A stretch of DNA of 50,160 nucleotides from NCBI RefSeq assembly GCF_003129565.1, contig NZ_QETF01000024.1, forward strand, positions 1-50,160. Reading direction: 5' to 3'. The translations under genes were made by a program, and so were the position numbers. The notes below the pieces were generated by a model. The model searched no databases. It was given only the letters and a program-made list of their open reading frames with translations, and was not told where the DNA came from. How positions within the stretch are numbered: the stretch's first letter is position 1; each line of letters opens with the position of its first letter. The DNA is from Salibaculum griseiflavum (lineage in GTDB: Bacteria > Pseudomonadota > Alphaproteobacteria > Rhodobacterales > Rhodobacteraceae). Shown one piece after another: positions 1 through 12,900 of this stretch.

Positions 1-2
1 CA

Positions 3-71
3 ATCCTAAAGCAGGCCCTTATCGACCACCGCCAAAAGGACCAGCTTGACCAGATCAAGGACGCCGCATAA
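3..71 (+). CDS. 3' end of an unidentified upstream gene (partial)
   Basis: An open frame enters from the left edge and ends at TAA (69-71). The visible part encodes about 22 residues, beginning ILKQALID and ending QIKDAA, which is polar and probably helical. The codons look ordinary for this window, and the stop lies about 118 bp before the next gene, which fits a real gene end. Too little is visible to name a family. It is on the same strand as the operon, but the gap and the lack of coupling suggest it may not belong to it. It could also be a chance open frame. Confidence 0.4.
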   Translation: MLKQALIDHRQKDQLDQIKDAA

Positions 72-188
72 CCTCGCATCAAGCTGCGCCACTCAGGCAA
101 GTTTCAACATCAAGCGGGACATTCCCCGGTAACCTCTCAGCTGCGTTTTTGGAGTGCTAGTAATGACGGATCGAAGAAAGGATATGAT
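72..188 (+). promoter_or_regulatory. Leader region upstream of the secretion operon
   Basis: This is the only intergenic space upstream of a 49-kb gene set, so any promoter close to the operon must lie here or inside the upstream gene. I cannot pick a convincing -35/-10 pair. TGCTAGTAAT (155-164) resembles an extended -10 but has no good -35 partner. Two ribosome-binding-like sequences are present: GGAG at 151-154, 8 nt before an ATG at 163, and AAGAAAGGA near 174-182, before the ATG at 189. No strong terminator hairpin for the upstream gene is visible. Confidence 0.3.
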
Positions 189-983
189 ATGGGGTCTTTT
201 GGGAGGCTTAATTGGATTTTGTGGCTGTTTGTCGTGGAGGTGGTAGGCGGAGCCGCTACTGAGGTCTCTGGGCAGTCGTCAAACAGCGCCGACCTGGAGC
301 AGAGATTGCTTGCGGTAGAGAGGGGAGTTGCCCAGGGCCGGATCATCGCCAAGCACGAGGCTCTGCTTGCCGCAGAGATGTCAGGACGTATCAGGTCATT
401 GAACGTAGCCGAAGGGAACGCGTTTCAGCATGGAGATGCCCTGGCCGAACTGAATTGTGATGTCGAGCGGGCACGACTTGAAAAAGTACATACCAGCCTG
501 GAAGAGGCGGTGAAGATTCGCCAAACAAATGAGCGGCTCGCAGAGTTGCGTTCGGTGGGTGATCTGGAGCTGACACTTTCGCAGGTGAGAGAGCGGACGG
601 TCGAGGCCGATGTCGAGGTGGCCGCCGCTCAGGTGCAGCGATGTATTGTCCGCGCACCCTTCGATGGTGTCGTGGCGCGTGTTCGGAAGCGAGAGGCCGA
701 GTATATCCAGGTCGGTGAGCCGCTGCTCGATGTGATCGATCCAACTGCACTAGAGGTCGAATTCCTTGTGCCATCGGACTGGCTCGCGTGGCTCGACCGG
801 AATGAGCCATTCAAGCTGCATCTCAATGAATTACCTCTGCAGCTGTCGGGCGAGGTTCACCAGATCGGTGTGCGTGTGGACCCCGTCAGCCGCACGGTCA
901 GACTCAAGGGTCAGCTAACTGATGAGCTGGGCGGCGTTGTGCCTGGCATGAGCGGTGATGTGCGCTTTGAGGCAGTGCAATGA
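189..983 (+). CDS. Secreted periplasmic adaptor (HlyD/RND membrane-fusion-protein family)
   Basis: A 264-residue protein. The N-terminus has a hydrophobic stretch (WILWLFVVEVVGGAA, about residues 9-23) that fits a cleavable signal peptide, so it is probably soluble in the periplasm. Residues 50-85 form the first lipoyl half (AEMSGRIRSLNVAEGN, then LAELN), 88-150 a short alpha-hairpin, and 151-185 the second lipoyl half (CIVRAPFDGVVARV). The C-terminal part is the beta-barrel, ending in the typical PGMSGDVRF. It is shorter than usual RND adaptors and lacks a clear membrane-proximal domain. ATG 189 was chosen because it is preceded by AAGAAAGGA. An ATG at 163 in another frame has a better-spaced GGAG and encodes a second hydrophobic leader, so a frameshift or leader peptide is possible. 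The stop overlaps the start of the giant gene by ATGA (980-983), suggesting translational coupling. Role: likely one adaptor layer of an export conduit reaching the TolC-like protein. Confidence 0.8.
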   Translation: MGSFGRLNWILWLFVVEVVGGAATEVSGQSSNSADLEQRLLAVERGVAQGRIIAKHEALLAAEMSGRIRSLNVAEGNAFQHGDALAELNCDVERARLEKVHTSLEEAVKIRQTNERLAELRSVGDLELTLSQVRERTVEADVEVAAAQVQRCIVRAPFDGVVARVRKREAEYIQVGEPLLDVIDPTALEVEFLVPSDWLAWLDRNEPFKLHLNELPLQLSGEVHQIGVRVDPVSRTVRLKGQLTDELGGVVPGMSGDVRFEAVQ

Positions 984-3900
984 CAGATCGTAAGCGCTCC
1001 TCGCATGCCAGCTTGACTTGGCGTCCGGCACCGCTGGCGCTAGAGCCGCGGCTGATATTTGATGGCGCGTTCGTGCCAACGCTCGACGGCATTGATGACG
1101 AGCCTACCAATCCGGTCGACCCGCGGCGTGATACGCGCTCTGCGGATGAGGGCAAACCCAAGCAAGAGACACGCACACCGCGGCTGCGCTCAAGCCCGCT
1201 TGAGGTGGAGACGGCAACCGAGCCGACCGATCAGTCCTCGAGCACAGAGGCAGCCGGCGAGCGGGTTTTGGTTGTTAGTGGCTATCTGCCTAATCTACCC
1301 GAGCTGCAGTCCGCGCTTGGCGATGTTGCCCGTATTCATGTCCTTGAGGGTAGCGGCGATGCGTTGGCCGAGATCGACGCTATTTTGTCTGAGTACGATC
1401 AGGTCTCTGAGCTACATGTGGTGACGCACGGGCGGGCCGGTGCCTTGGTGGTCGGCGATGAGGTGATCGACCGTGAGCGATTAGCTGAGCGCACGGCCGC
1501 CTTATCAGGCTGGACCGATGCCATGCGCTCAGGTGCTGATTTGTTGCTCTATGGTTGTGACATCGGTGCAGAACAAACGGGGCGGGTGTTTGTCGATAGT
1601 CTCTCCACGCTCACCGGCGCAGATATTGCGGCATCTGACGACACCACGGCAGCGCCGGCCGACGGGGGCGATAGTGAGCTGGAAGTCGAAGTTGGCAAGG
1701 TTACTGCCGCACCACTTTTAACCGCTGACATTCTTGATGAGTTGGCTTGGCAGCTTGATGCCACCGAGCCGTTCGTTGACAACGTTAGCCTCGCCGTCGC
1801 TTCGGACGAGGTCGCCATTACGCTATCGATCAGTGAAGACATTGCGGGCAACTCAGACCGCTCTAAGACAAGCCTTTACGTCAATATTGGCGGACTCGAC
1901 TTTAATGCGAGCTATGACGACAGTAGCAGTGCCACCAATAGCCTAGTTTATAAAGTCAAAGCAACTGAGGATCCGCTTTTGACAGCAGAGTTGCTGGCGA
2001 AAGGCATCCGGCTCGGTGAGCTTGATTTTCAAGGCAATGAGTTAGAAGACGCCGCCAATAATAGTCTGACCGCGCCGGATCTCACTGCCCAGCTCACTGA
2101 GGTGAATGTTGGTACTGGCGTCACGCTAGAGCACATTGGTGGATTGGGCGGTGACCAAGATTTGGTCAAGAGCGGAGACGGTGAGCTGATCTTGACCGGT
2201 GAGAACACCCACTCCGGTCAAACGATTGTTGAAGGCGGCACGCTGCGGATCAGCAATGATAATCAGCTGGGTAACCTTGACAGTGCGCCAGATCGAGTTG
2301 CGGTCAAAAGTGGTGCTACGCTGCTAGTGGATGAAAATTTAGCGCTGGATTACCGGCGTGGCATCACACTTGAGAGCGGTGCAGTGATTGCCGTCGCTGA
2401 TGGTAAAACTGTCAGTTACAACGGCAAAATCACTGGCGACGGCGGCCCGGCAATTAAGTCGGGCGCAGGTGAGCTCAAGCTGACCAATTCGGACAACTTT
2501 AGCGAAGGCGTCAAAGTTGACGAAGGCCGGCTTACCAGTACAAACGGCAATGGTCTCGACGATACGGCGATCGTTGAAGTCAGCACCGATGCAGTGCTCG
2601 ATTTAACCAACAACAACCAAACAATTGGTGGGTTAAAAGGTGCTGGACAGGTTGAGCTGGGTGGGCGAAACCTCACCATCGACACCACTGGAGTAACGAA
2701 TTTTTCCGGCGAGATCTCGGGTAGCGGCAGTCTTTATTTAAAAGGTAGCGGCACCCAAACCTTATCGGGGGAAAACAGCTACACCGGACGCACAGATCTC
2801 ACCGGTAGCGTCACCTTAAAGCTGGGGGCAGATGACGCCCTTAATCCAGCGAGTTTTGTCGACCTCCACGATAGCGTGACGCTGGATATTAACGGTTACA
2901 CGCAAGTCATAAACGACCTCAACAGCGATTCATCGTTGGCCTCTAGTGTTGTATTGGGGAGCTCAGGCAATGCGGGCCATCTGGAGATCGGCGTTAGCAA
3001 CACTAACCGAGACGTTTATTCCAAGTTCACCGGGTTTGGTGAACTGGTTAAACGCGGAGGGGGCTATTTAGACCTGCACGGTGTAAGCGATCATACCGGG
3101 CGGACATTTATCGCCGAGGGGCAGATTCGGTTGGAGTCTGGCGGCGGCGAGCTCAGTGCGAATACTGATGTTTTGATATCTGATGTCGGCAAGCTGGATA
3201 TCTACACCAATGGCGCCCAGACCGTTGGCAGTATCGCCGGGGCGGGTGAGCTGGTTCTCTCGGGATATGATTTAACGTTCGGCGGCAGTGCGGACACACG
3301 CTTTAACGGCACGCTGAACACCAGCCGTGGCGGTGAGCTGATCAAACAGGGCACGGGGGAATTCACGCTAGGCGGCAGCGAAGACAACAACAGCACCAGC
3401 GCCATGCGGGTCACCGACGGCACTGTCGTGCTCGACAAACATTCAGGTGACAACGAGCGCATGGCGATTAGCAATGGCGCGACGCAGCTGGCGCTCACGA
3501 TTGAAGATGGCGCGACGGTGAAACTTGCCGGCAGTGACTCGCTCGACGACACCGACGAAATCACTCAGGTGTATGAATACGCCAACATAAAAATTGAAGC
3601 AGGCGGCACCCTCGACCTGAACGGCCGACGTCTTGCAGTTAATGAAGTGATTGGCGAGGGTACCGTTATCAACAATGGCGCGCAGACCGCAAAATTTGAT
3701 ATCGGCAATTACCATTCCGCGTTTGAGCTTAAGACGGATTTACTGGTTGGGTCTCAAAGCGAGGGCATTCACCTGATCAAAAATGGTAATGATGTCCTAA
3801 CCCTTGCTGATGGCGTCGATTACTCCGGCATTGAAAAACTCACGGTCCGTAATGGCACCGTTAAACAGGCGGGCGCCGACACGTTAGCGTCGTCAACTGC

Positions 3901-6900
3901 CGTGGTGATTGAGAACAATAAAACGCTCGATCTCAATGGCCACAACCTCACGGTGGGCAGCATCGCCGGGGCGGGTGATATCAGTCTGGGTTCTGCCACG
4001 CTGACAGCGGGTGATGGGGGCGATCACCACCTTTCCGGTGTTATCAGCGGTGCGGGGGGGCTGGTTAAGCAGGGTTCTGGACAGCTCATCTTGTCAGGCA
4101 ATCAGACTTATACCGGCGCGACAACGGTTAATGGCGGTGAGCTACGAATCGGGAACGGAAATGGTGTCACGTTCCCCGATACCTTTGGGGTGACTGTCGC
4201 GAGCGGCGCGGTCTTCGCGTTCGATAGCAGTAGCAATCGCACGATGGCAGCGGGTGATTTAACGGGTGCGGGCGCTTTTATCAAAGACGGCAGTGGTGAG
4301 CTTGAACTCGCCGGTGCGAACGCCCACACCGGCGGCACAACGCTGGTTGATGGCACACTGCTGATCGCGGGTTTTGACGGCACTGGAGGCACCGATGTGA
4401 CCGGGCTGGGCACTGGCACGGTGACGGTGACCGGTGAAGCGACGCTCAAGACGGATAACAACGTTCAGCCGGTCCTGCCCAATGATGTCGTTATTACCGC
4501 TGATGGCACGCTGCACCTCAATGCGATTAACGGCAGCTCAACCATGACCCTGGCCGGCGACATCTCAGGGGCAGGGGACTTCACGGCTTATACAAGGGCC
4601 GACACGGCTATCATTTTGACGGGTGACGTCAATATCGGTGGTGAAATCACAATCAAGGCGACCGGTACCTATAAGACCTCGCTACAAGTTGGTGCCGGCG
4701 GCACGACGGGCTCTCTCGAAGCAGCTCGTGTCTATTCGGACCATTACGGCGCGCTGATATACGACCATGCGGCAGGCCATACCGCAGGGTTTGATCTGCC
4801 GTATGAGGGCGATGGACATTTCATTAAAAACGGCGCCGGCGAGCTCGAAATTAAGCAGCGCCTGCGGCACACCGACAACGGCAACACCTACGTTAACAAC
4901 GGGACGATGACGCTGACCGGCGAGAACCTGCTCGCACGGGAGAGTTATCTGATCGTCAATGGCAATGGCACGCTCAACCTCAATGGTTACAACCAGGCAG
5001 TGACCTATCTTGAGGACGCGAGGGTTTCGTTTAGGGATGGGCCGGATAACGGCGGCGGCAATATCGACACTGGGGCTGGCGGCATACTCACCGTTCTCAA
5101 CGGCAACGATCCGTTCAGTGGCGTCATTTCAGGCAGTGGTGGGCTGACCAAGGATGGTACCGGGCGGATGACGCTGACCGGCGCCAACACCTACACCGGG
5201 CGGACGCAGGTTTTGGCTGGGTATCTGCGGTTTGGCTACACTGGCCCAAACAGCACGGTTGTGGATTCACTCTCAGATCAAACCGCCGTTTACGTGGCCG
5301 AGGGTGCCGAGCTAGAGGTCTATCCAGAGAGTCAGTCGGTTGGATCGATTGCCGGTGAAGGTGCAATTGATCTTTACGGTCACACGCTGACGGTCGGTGC
5401 CAACAATGCCAACACCACTTTCTCCGGTGTGATCAGTAGTTCCGGCAGCCTTATCAAAACTGGTACCGGCACGCTCGAACTCTCCGGAGCAAACACCTAT
5501 AGCGCTGCCACGACCGTTCAAAGCGGTGAGCTCAAGCTCACGGGCAGCCTCGGTTCGACCGCTGTGACGGTTGAGAGCGGCGGTACCTTCTCGGGCGGTG
5601 GAAAGACCACCAGTTCGATGACGGTTGAAGATAGCGGCACCTTAGCGCTCGACCGCCCGCTGGATATCAATGGTGTGTTGACCATCGTGGACGGCGGCAC
5701 ACTGGACATGACGCTGGTTGATAACGGCAACAGCCGTGAAGACGCCGAAATCACGGGTGTCACCGATATGGATCTGGCGGGCTCGCTCGAGGTCAGTGTC
5801 GGTGATGGCGATCTGAGTAACCGGGACTGGGGCAGCTGGCGGCTGGTGCGGTATTCCGGCAGCGCCTCGGGTGGCGGCCTGACAATCAATGACTCAGCCA
5901 CAGGTCACCCGACCATTGCTACTGGCGACACCTTGCGCCTGGCCAACGTCGAGACGGATTCCAGCAACAAGACCCTGCAACTGCGCCTGCAGACCGAGGG
6001 TGATTCCAACTTAACGCTCAATGGCTCTGACTTTGTCCGTCTGGAAATTCAAGAGCCTGAGGACAACATCAGTCGTGAAATTACGTTTAACACCACCCAG
6101 GGCGGAGCGCTTTTTTCGGTGGACGGGGGTGGGCACGACCGTAGTCTCTGGATTACAGCTGATGGCAATATCAGCTCACGGGTATATATCGGGGGGGGTA
6201 ATGCCGAAATTATCAGCTCTACGGGCCTGAATCTCACCGATGGGGCTGTGCATACGGTTACGTTCACGTTAGGGGTTAATGGGCATTACATTTATGTCGA
6301 CGGCAATGAGGTTGCGAGCGGTACAGCACTCGCTTCGGAATTTGACTGGAACACCCACCAGCTGATCGGAAAAGACCGCCACAGTGGAAATAACTTTGTC
6401 GGCGAAATAACATCTTATGAGTCTTGGCATCAAGAATTAACACCTGAAGAGGTTGGCTCAGAAACGCGCCCCGATCCAGCCTACAGACTGGCCTTTCTGG
6501 CCGGGGACACCATTGCTAATACGGGTGATGAGCCGCTGCTAGCCAACGTTTTCAGCTTTGGCGGTAAGGCCCCCTACGACCTGCAGCTCAACTCAGCCGA
6601 TGACACGGGCTTTAGTGATCGTGACGATATTACGTCTAAGGTGACGCAGCGTGTTAGTGGTTATGCCAACCCGAACAGCCAGATCATTCTGTTTCGTGAT
6701 CAAAACGGCGATGGCACCGTCGATGAGGGCGAATGGCTGACGGCTTCGCCGCTTTCCACCAATAGCAATGGCTACTTCTCGACGACCCTTGAGCTCGGGT
6801 TGGGTACGCACAGCGTGCGTGCCGTCATCCTGCAACCTGATGGCAGCTACAGCACCTCAAGTGACCCGTTGGTCATTACGGTCGATCGCCAATCACCCTT

Positions 6901-9900
6901 CGGGCCCGATGCGCCGATTCCGCTGGATGGGGCGGATACCGGTGTTAGCGATATCGACTTTGTCACCAACAATCAGCGCCCAAGTTTCCGTTTTGAATTG
7001 CCCAAGAATGTGCATGGTTCAGTAGCCGCACGTGAGGGTATGCGCCTTACGCTTGAGGCGAACTCCCGGGTACTTGCCAGTTATATTCTGACTGCAGCGG
7101 ATATAAGTCTGGGTCAGGTCGATATCACGACCTCGATGTATGTCCAGGACATGTGGGACGGCGGCAACTGGACCGGTGGCTGGCGCCTGCGCGGTGTGCT
7201 GACCGATCCTGCAGGCAACGAAAGCACACGACAGGTAGGCTGGAGCCTGCCGGCATGGCGCACGGACACCACGCCGCCTACTGCCCCGGATATGAACCAC
7301 TCGACCTATCCATCGCCGTTGATGGATTCGAGTGATTCAGGGCGTGACAACCGTGATCGGGTAACAAGCCACAACACCAATCTAGGCTTTAATTTCCTGC
7401 AGCACACCCACGCGGTGAGCACACAGGCGACGCTGACCGACCCGAGTGGCCAAACCCATCTAATCGATACGACGTCGACCACCCCAGAGAACCGGCACAC
7501 GATTTTTGTGGTGCCAGGTATTCCTGATGGCAATGGCGGACATAACGCTTTAGCCGATGGTGACTACACCATTCGGTTCCGCTCGATGGATAACGCCGGC
7601 AACTGGTCTGGTGACAGTAACCCGGTTCATTTCACTGTCGACACCACCGCGCCGAGCGCACCCAGTGCGCCGCAATTAAGTACCGACAGCGATACCGGTG
7701 CCTCCAACAGCGATGGCATAACCAAGCTCAAAGACGACCTGACCATCAGCGGTCAGGCGGATGCCGATGCCATCGTTCGTCTCTATGACTTTGGCGATGA
7801 CAACACAGACACGGATACGGCCAATGCCACCTTAATTGCGGAGAAGCAGGCTGACAGTAATGGCGAATACAGCTTCACCGATATGGCGCTGGCGCCCGGG
7901 GTGAGCTTCCTGCGCGTCAGTCAGGACGATCTGGCGGGTAACGAAAGTAACGTCAGCACATCGCTGCGAGTTGAGGTGGACGTCGAACCACCGACTCGCC
8001 CCACTGTTGAGATGTTCTCAGGCACCGATCGCACGCCGACGATCAGCGGTACCTATGACGCCACCGATACCCATGCGCTGTATGTGCGCGTGGGTGATCG
8101 AGTCTACGGCGAGACCGCTGGTGAAGTGGTCCGCGTCGATGACAATACCGACCGTACGACGGTGGCGGGTCTCACCCTCGATTCCAGTGCGGGGACATGG
8201 TCGATCGCGATTGAGGAGGCCTACGAGCTCAAACGCGATGGCGGCACGAATTACGATGTCATCGTGCGCAGCGATGACCTGGCGGGCAACGTCATCTTGA
8301 GTCAGGGGCGTGAGCCAGTTCGCATTCTGCCGCCGACTGACCCCGACGCCCTAGCGCCGACCTCAATTGCCGTGGCACCGCAAAGCGACACCGGGCTCTA
8401 CAACGATGATGGGATCACCCGGGAAGTCGCGCCGTTTTTCCGTATTGGCCTGAATGTGGATGGCAGCAATGGCGTTCAAGCGGGTGACGTGGTTCGCCTT
8501 GCTGAAGGCAACACGGACATTTTGCGCTATACGCTGCAGTCCAGCGACCTAGTCGATCGGGAGGGTAATGGCACCTACTACGTTGATCTGCAGCCACATG
8601 CATCACTGGCGAGCGGTGGCTGGAATGGAACCACCCATTACGATATCCATGCCCAGATTTTGCGGCTGCAGGCGGATGGCTATCAGACGAGTGCGGAGAC
8701 CACCCTGCAGCGGGTTGTGATTGACACCAATGGGACGAGTTACACCAACACCACCGTCACCGGGGTGCTGCAGGGCGATGACACTGGGACGCTGAAATAT
8801 CCAGGCACAGACTCAGACGGCCGGCTTGATCGCGGCAATGGCTTTCATTTGTACGGCACGGCCAGTAATCATCGCGAGGTGGTCTCGGTTGATGTGTTCA
8901 TCGACGGCAAAAAGGTCGGCACGACGGCTGTTGCCGAAGATGGTGATTGGGTTTTTGACTACAACCAAGGCCAAGCAGTGCTTGCCGATGGCAACCACGA
9001 AGTCACAGCGGTTGGCATTGACCTGGCAGGCAATCGCACCGAGGTGTCAAACACCTTCGATATTCTTGTCGATACGGTTATCACCCCGCCCTCCAACCTG
9101 CAATTGCACCCAAGCTACGACAGTGGCGTTGATGGCGATAACATCACCAATCGGGCGGTTTACCACACCTATTACATAAAGGGTCGGGCTGAGCCTTCCT
9201 ACTACGTGGATGGCGCTCACCGCTCGACTGAGCTGATCTTTTTCAATGATCTCAATGGCAACGGCTCGATGGACTCTGGCGAGCGGTTGATCATTCGCGA
9301 GAACTACACCGTATCGCGGACCGACGGCAGCTTCTCTGTCCACATTGAGCCCTTTCAGTTAACGGAAGGTACCCATCAGATTCGGGTGATTTCAGTGGAT
9401 GCGGTGGGTAATCGCAGCGCGCCAAGCGGGCCGCTCACCATCACCGTGGATCGCACGCCGGGCGAGGTGCTGACAGTCGTACCGGTGCCTGAGGCAAAAG
9501 ATGGCCTACTTGATGACATTAACCTTGTTACCAGTCGGCACCCAACGCTGAGGGCGATTTTGTCCGAGAACGTGGGTATCGGCGACGAAATTGAGATTCA
9601 GCAACGCTGGGGCACAGCCTGGCGATATTCTGGGGACGCAAAGGTCACCGCCACCGACATCACCAATGGTTATACGGTCGTGCGTCTAACCGATTGGGAG
9701 CTCTGGGGTACGTGGCGCGGGAATAACTTGCGCGAGCTTGCGCAGGTCAGGGCGATCATCACTGATGAGGCGGATAATAGCGATGCCGGCGGGCGCCTTG
9801 ACCAGACCTACTATGCGTATCCAGACCGTGAGCCGCGCTCGCCTTCGATTACCCTGGATGATGCCGATGATCGTGGAGTGAGCGATAGTGACGGCGTCAC

Positions 9901-12900
9901 TGCGAAGGGCACTGGTTGGCGCGTCTCAGGTGGGGCTGGGCGGGATTCTGCCCTGGTGCGTATCTACGCGGGTAGCCGTCTACTCGGTGAAGTGCAGCCT
10001 AGCGATATCGCCGGGACCTGGTCGTTTACCTACGAGGGCCCTGCGCTTGTTGACGGCGTGCATACAATTTTTGCCCGTGGCGTCGGCATTAACGGCGTTG
10101 AAGGCACCGGCAGTTCGCCGATCTTTATGCGGGTTGATAGCAAGGCCTATCAGCGCGACTACCTGTGGCTCGATCAGGCGGATGACGCCGGGCCCGTGTC
10201 TGAGGACGGGATTACCAACGAGACCAAGCTCACCATCCGCGGCCGAGCGACGCCTGGGGCGACGGTTACGCTATTCGATGATCGCAATGACGATGGCATT
10301 GTGGATGCTGGCGAGGCACCCACCGTCTATCAAGCGGACCGCGATAACGAGTTGACCACGCTAGAGGCGGATGCCACCACGGGCTTGTTTGCAGCCGACA
10401 TTATCGTGGGTGTGGGCGAGTATCGCATTCGGGCACTGGAAACGCTGAATGCCGGCGAGACCGATGAGACGTCTCGGTTGGTGGGGGATGCCCGTGAACC
10501 CGCTGAGCCCCTTGAGATCACGGTTAATCTGGATAACCCCTTCCTGCCCAATTACGCCCAGGTCATTACTGCCGGTGGTCTCGAACTCACCGACTCGGAA
10601 GGCCGCACCGTTACCAACGATGCCGAGCCCAAGCTGACCCTGCAGCTACCGGAGGGTGTGCAGGTCGGCGATGAAATGCTGTTAATGAACGGCAATAACG
10701 TGATCATTCGCGAGAGCGTGACATTGCGTGATCTGGCCAGTGCCGCGATTGAGTTGCAGGTCACGCCAGCAGCCCGCCTGGATGATGGTGTCTATGACGA
10801 CCTGAAAGTCAGGCTGGTGGATCGCGCCGGTAATGTCAGCCCCGATTTGGCGCTGCAGTCGCTGGTGATTAACACCACCGGTTTGCCAGCGCCTGAAGAG
10901 TTCGGGTTGATTGCCAGTGACGATACGGGCATCGCGAGTGACGATAACCTGACCAACCGCACCACCGGTTTTACCTTGACTGGCCTGGTCAGTGCGGATG
11001 CCATTTCGGTCAACATTTATGCCAACGGCAAGCTGCTGGGTGAGGCCATCCCCACGCTCACCGAGACCGGCGCGGAATTTAGCTTCCTCTACAGTGGCGC
11101 ACCCCTTCGCTCAGGTGTCTACAGTATTGAGACCCGCGCCGTTGATTTGCTTGGCAACGAAGGCCCCGCGGCAACGGAAACCATTGAGTTTATTGGATCG
11201 CTGCCACCACCGAGCCGCCTCTCGCTCGACAGTGATGATGACACCGGTGAGAGCGCCAGTGACGGCATCATCAATAAAACCACCGGCATCTCAGTCAGCG
11301 GCATAGCGCGGCCCGGGGCGTCAGTGCAGATTTTTGATGACCGCAATAACGACAACATCATTGATGATGGCGAATTGCTGGCGGAGCTGGACGCGAACAG
11401 CACTACCGGCGAGTTCAGTGAAAATGTCTCGCTCGGCAGTGGCGCCCATTTTCTGCGTGCGATCGCCTCAGATGCGTATGGCAACCGCAGTCTGGCCTCG
11501 CCGTCGTTGCAGCTGTTTGTGGATGTCCAGGCCCCGGAGCCCGTGCAGTCCATCACGCTGCGATCTAACTCTGATACCGGTTTCCGCAATGATGATCGCT
11601 ACACCGCTGAGAAGCGCCCGGAGTTCCGCGTACGCCTGCACGAGAACCATCAGGCCGGTGACACCCTGTGGCTGATCCGCGGAAACGCTTACACCACGGA
11701 TCCCGACGCCAATACCGTCCTGTCGCGGTATGTCCTAACCGAGGCGGATGTGCCCTCCAGCGGCCGCGGCTATGTCGATTTGCGCGCTAAGCAAGACATG
11801 CCGGATAAGGCCTATGTCGGCACCAATGCCGTTCATGGCTACATTGTGGATGTCGCCGGCAATATCAGCCGTATGCCAGGCGGCGGTAATACGGCCGAAG
11901 GCTTTACCATTGATACCAGCAAGGAATGGGCCAAGGTCACGGGGATTACAAAGGTTGAGGACACTGGCTCATCCAATACTGACGGGATTACCCAGTCCCA
12001 GGATGCCTTTGTCATTCAGGGGACGATGGAAAAGAACACCCAGCGCGTCGAAGTTTACGATGGCGACACGCGCTTGGGCCTGGCGGATTTCACCGACGAT
12101 GGCCATTGGGTGTATCGCTATGACAACTTGCCCGATGGGGATGCCACCCGCGTCCTGACGGCCGTGTCGATCGATCGGGCGGGTAATGTCAGCGACCGGT
12201 CGGATCCATTCCTGCTTACCATTGATGGCAACGCACCGGCCAAGCCCTGGGTGCCGAGCCTCTCGGCTGACGACGATACCGGCGTATCGGATAGTGACAA
12301 TGTCACCCGCGAGAACACCGGTCTGGCCTTTAGTGGTGTGGTTGACCCGGGTGCTGAGGTCCGCCTCTATGCAGATTCTCGAAACGACGGCCGCGTGGGC
12401 GATGAGCAGTTCGTGGCCAGCACAACGGCGAACGGCACGACGGGCGCCTATACCTTTAGCAACATCACACTTGCATCAGGCGATCAGTGGCTCCGGGTGG
12501 TGCAGTTCGACACCGCCGGCAATGCCAGTGTGCCCAGTGAGGCGCTGGCGCTGAGTGTGGATCAAATCGCCCCGCGCGCGCCGACGGTCAATCGCGTGGT
12601 CGATGAAACCGGCACACCCACCCTGACCGGCACTTATGACGCTGCCGACACGAACCATCTGGTGGTGTTGATTGATGGCATTGCCTATGCCGAAAAGCCG
12701 GATATTGAAGTCGAAGTCGACAATACGACTTACACCACCGAGGCCGGACTGCTACCTGACAGCAGCAATGGCACTTGGACGCTGACGATTCCACGGCTTA
12801 ATCAGCTAGAGGCCGCCGATACACCTTACGAGGTGATTGCACAGTCCACCGATCGTGCCGGCAATGTGTCAACCAGCACATCGCGTTACGAGGTATTCGT

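Noticed and set aside
72-160. Rho-independent terminator for the upstream gene
   Set aside because: A short T-run occurs at 146-150, but I could not find a stable GC-rich stem directly before it.
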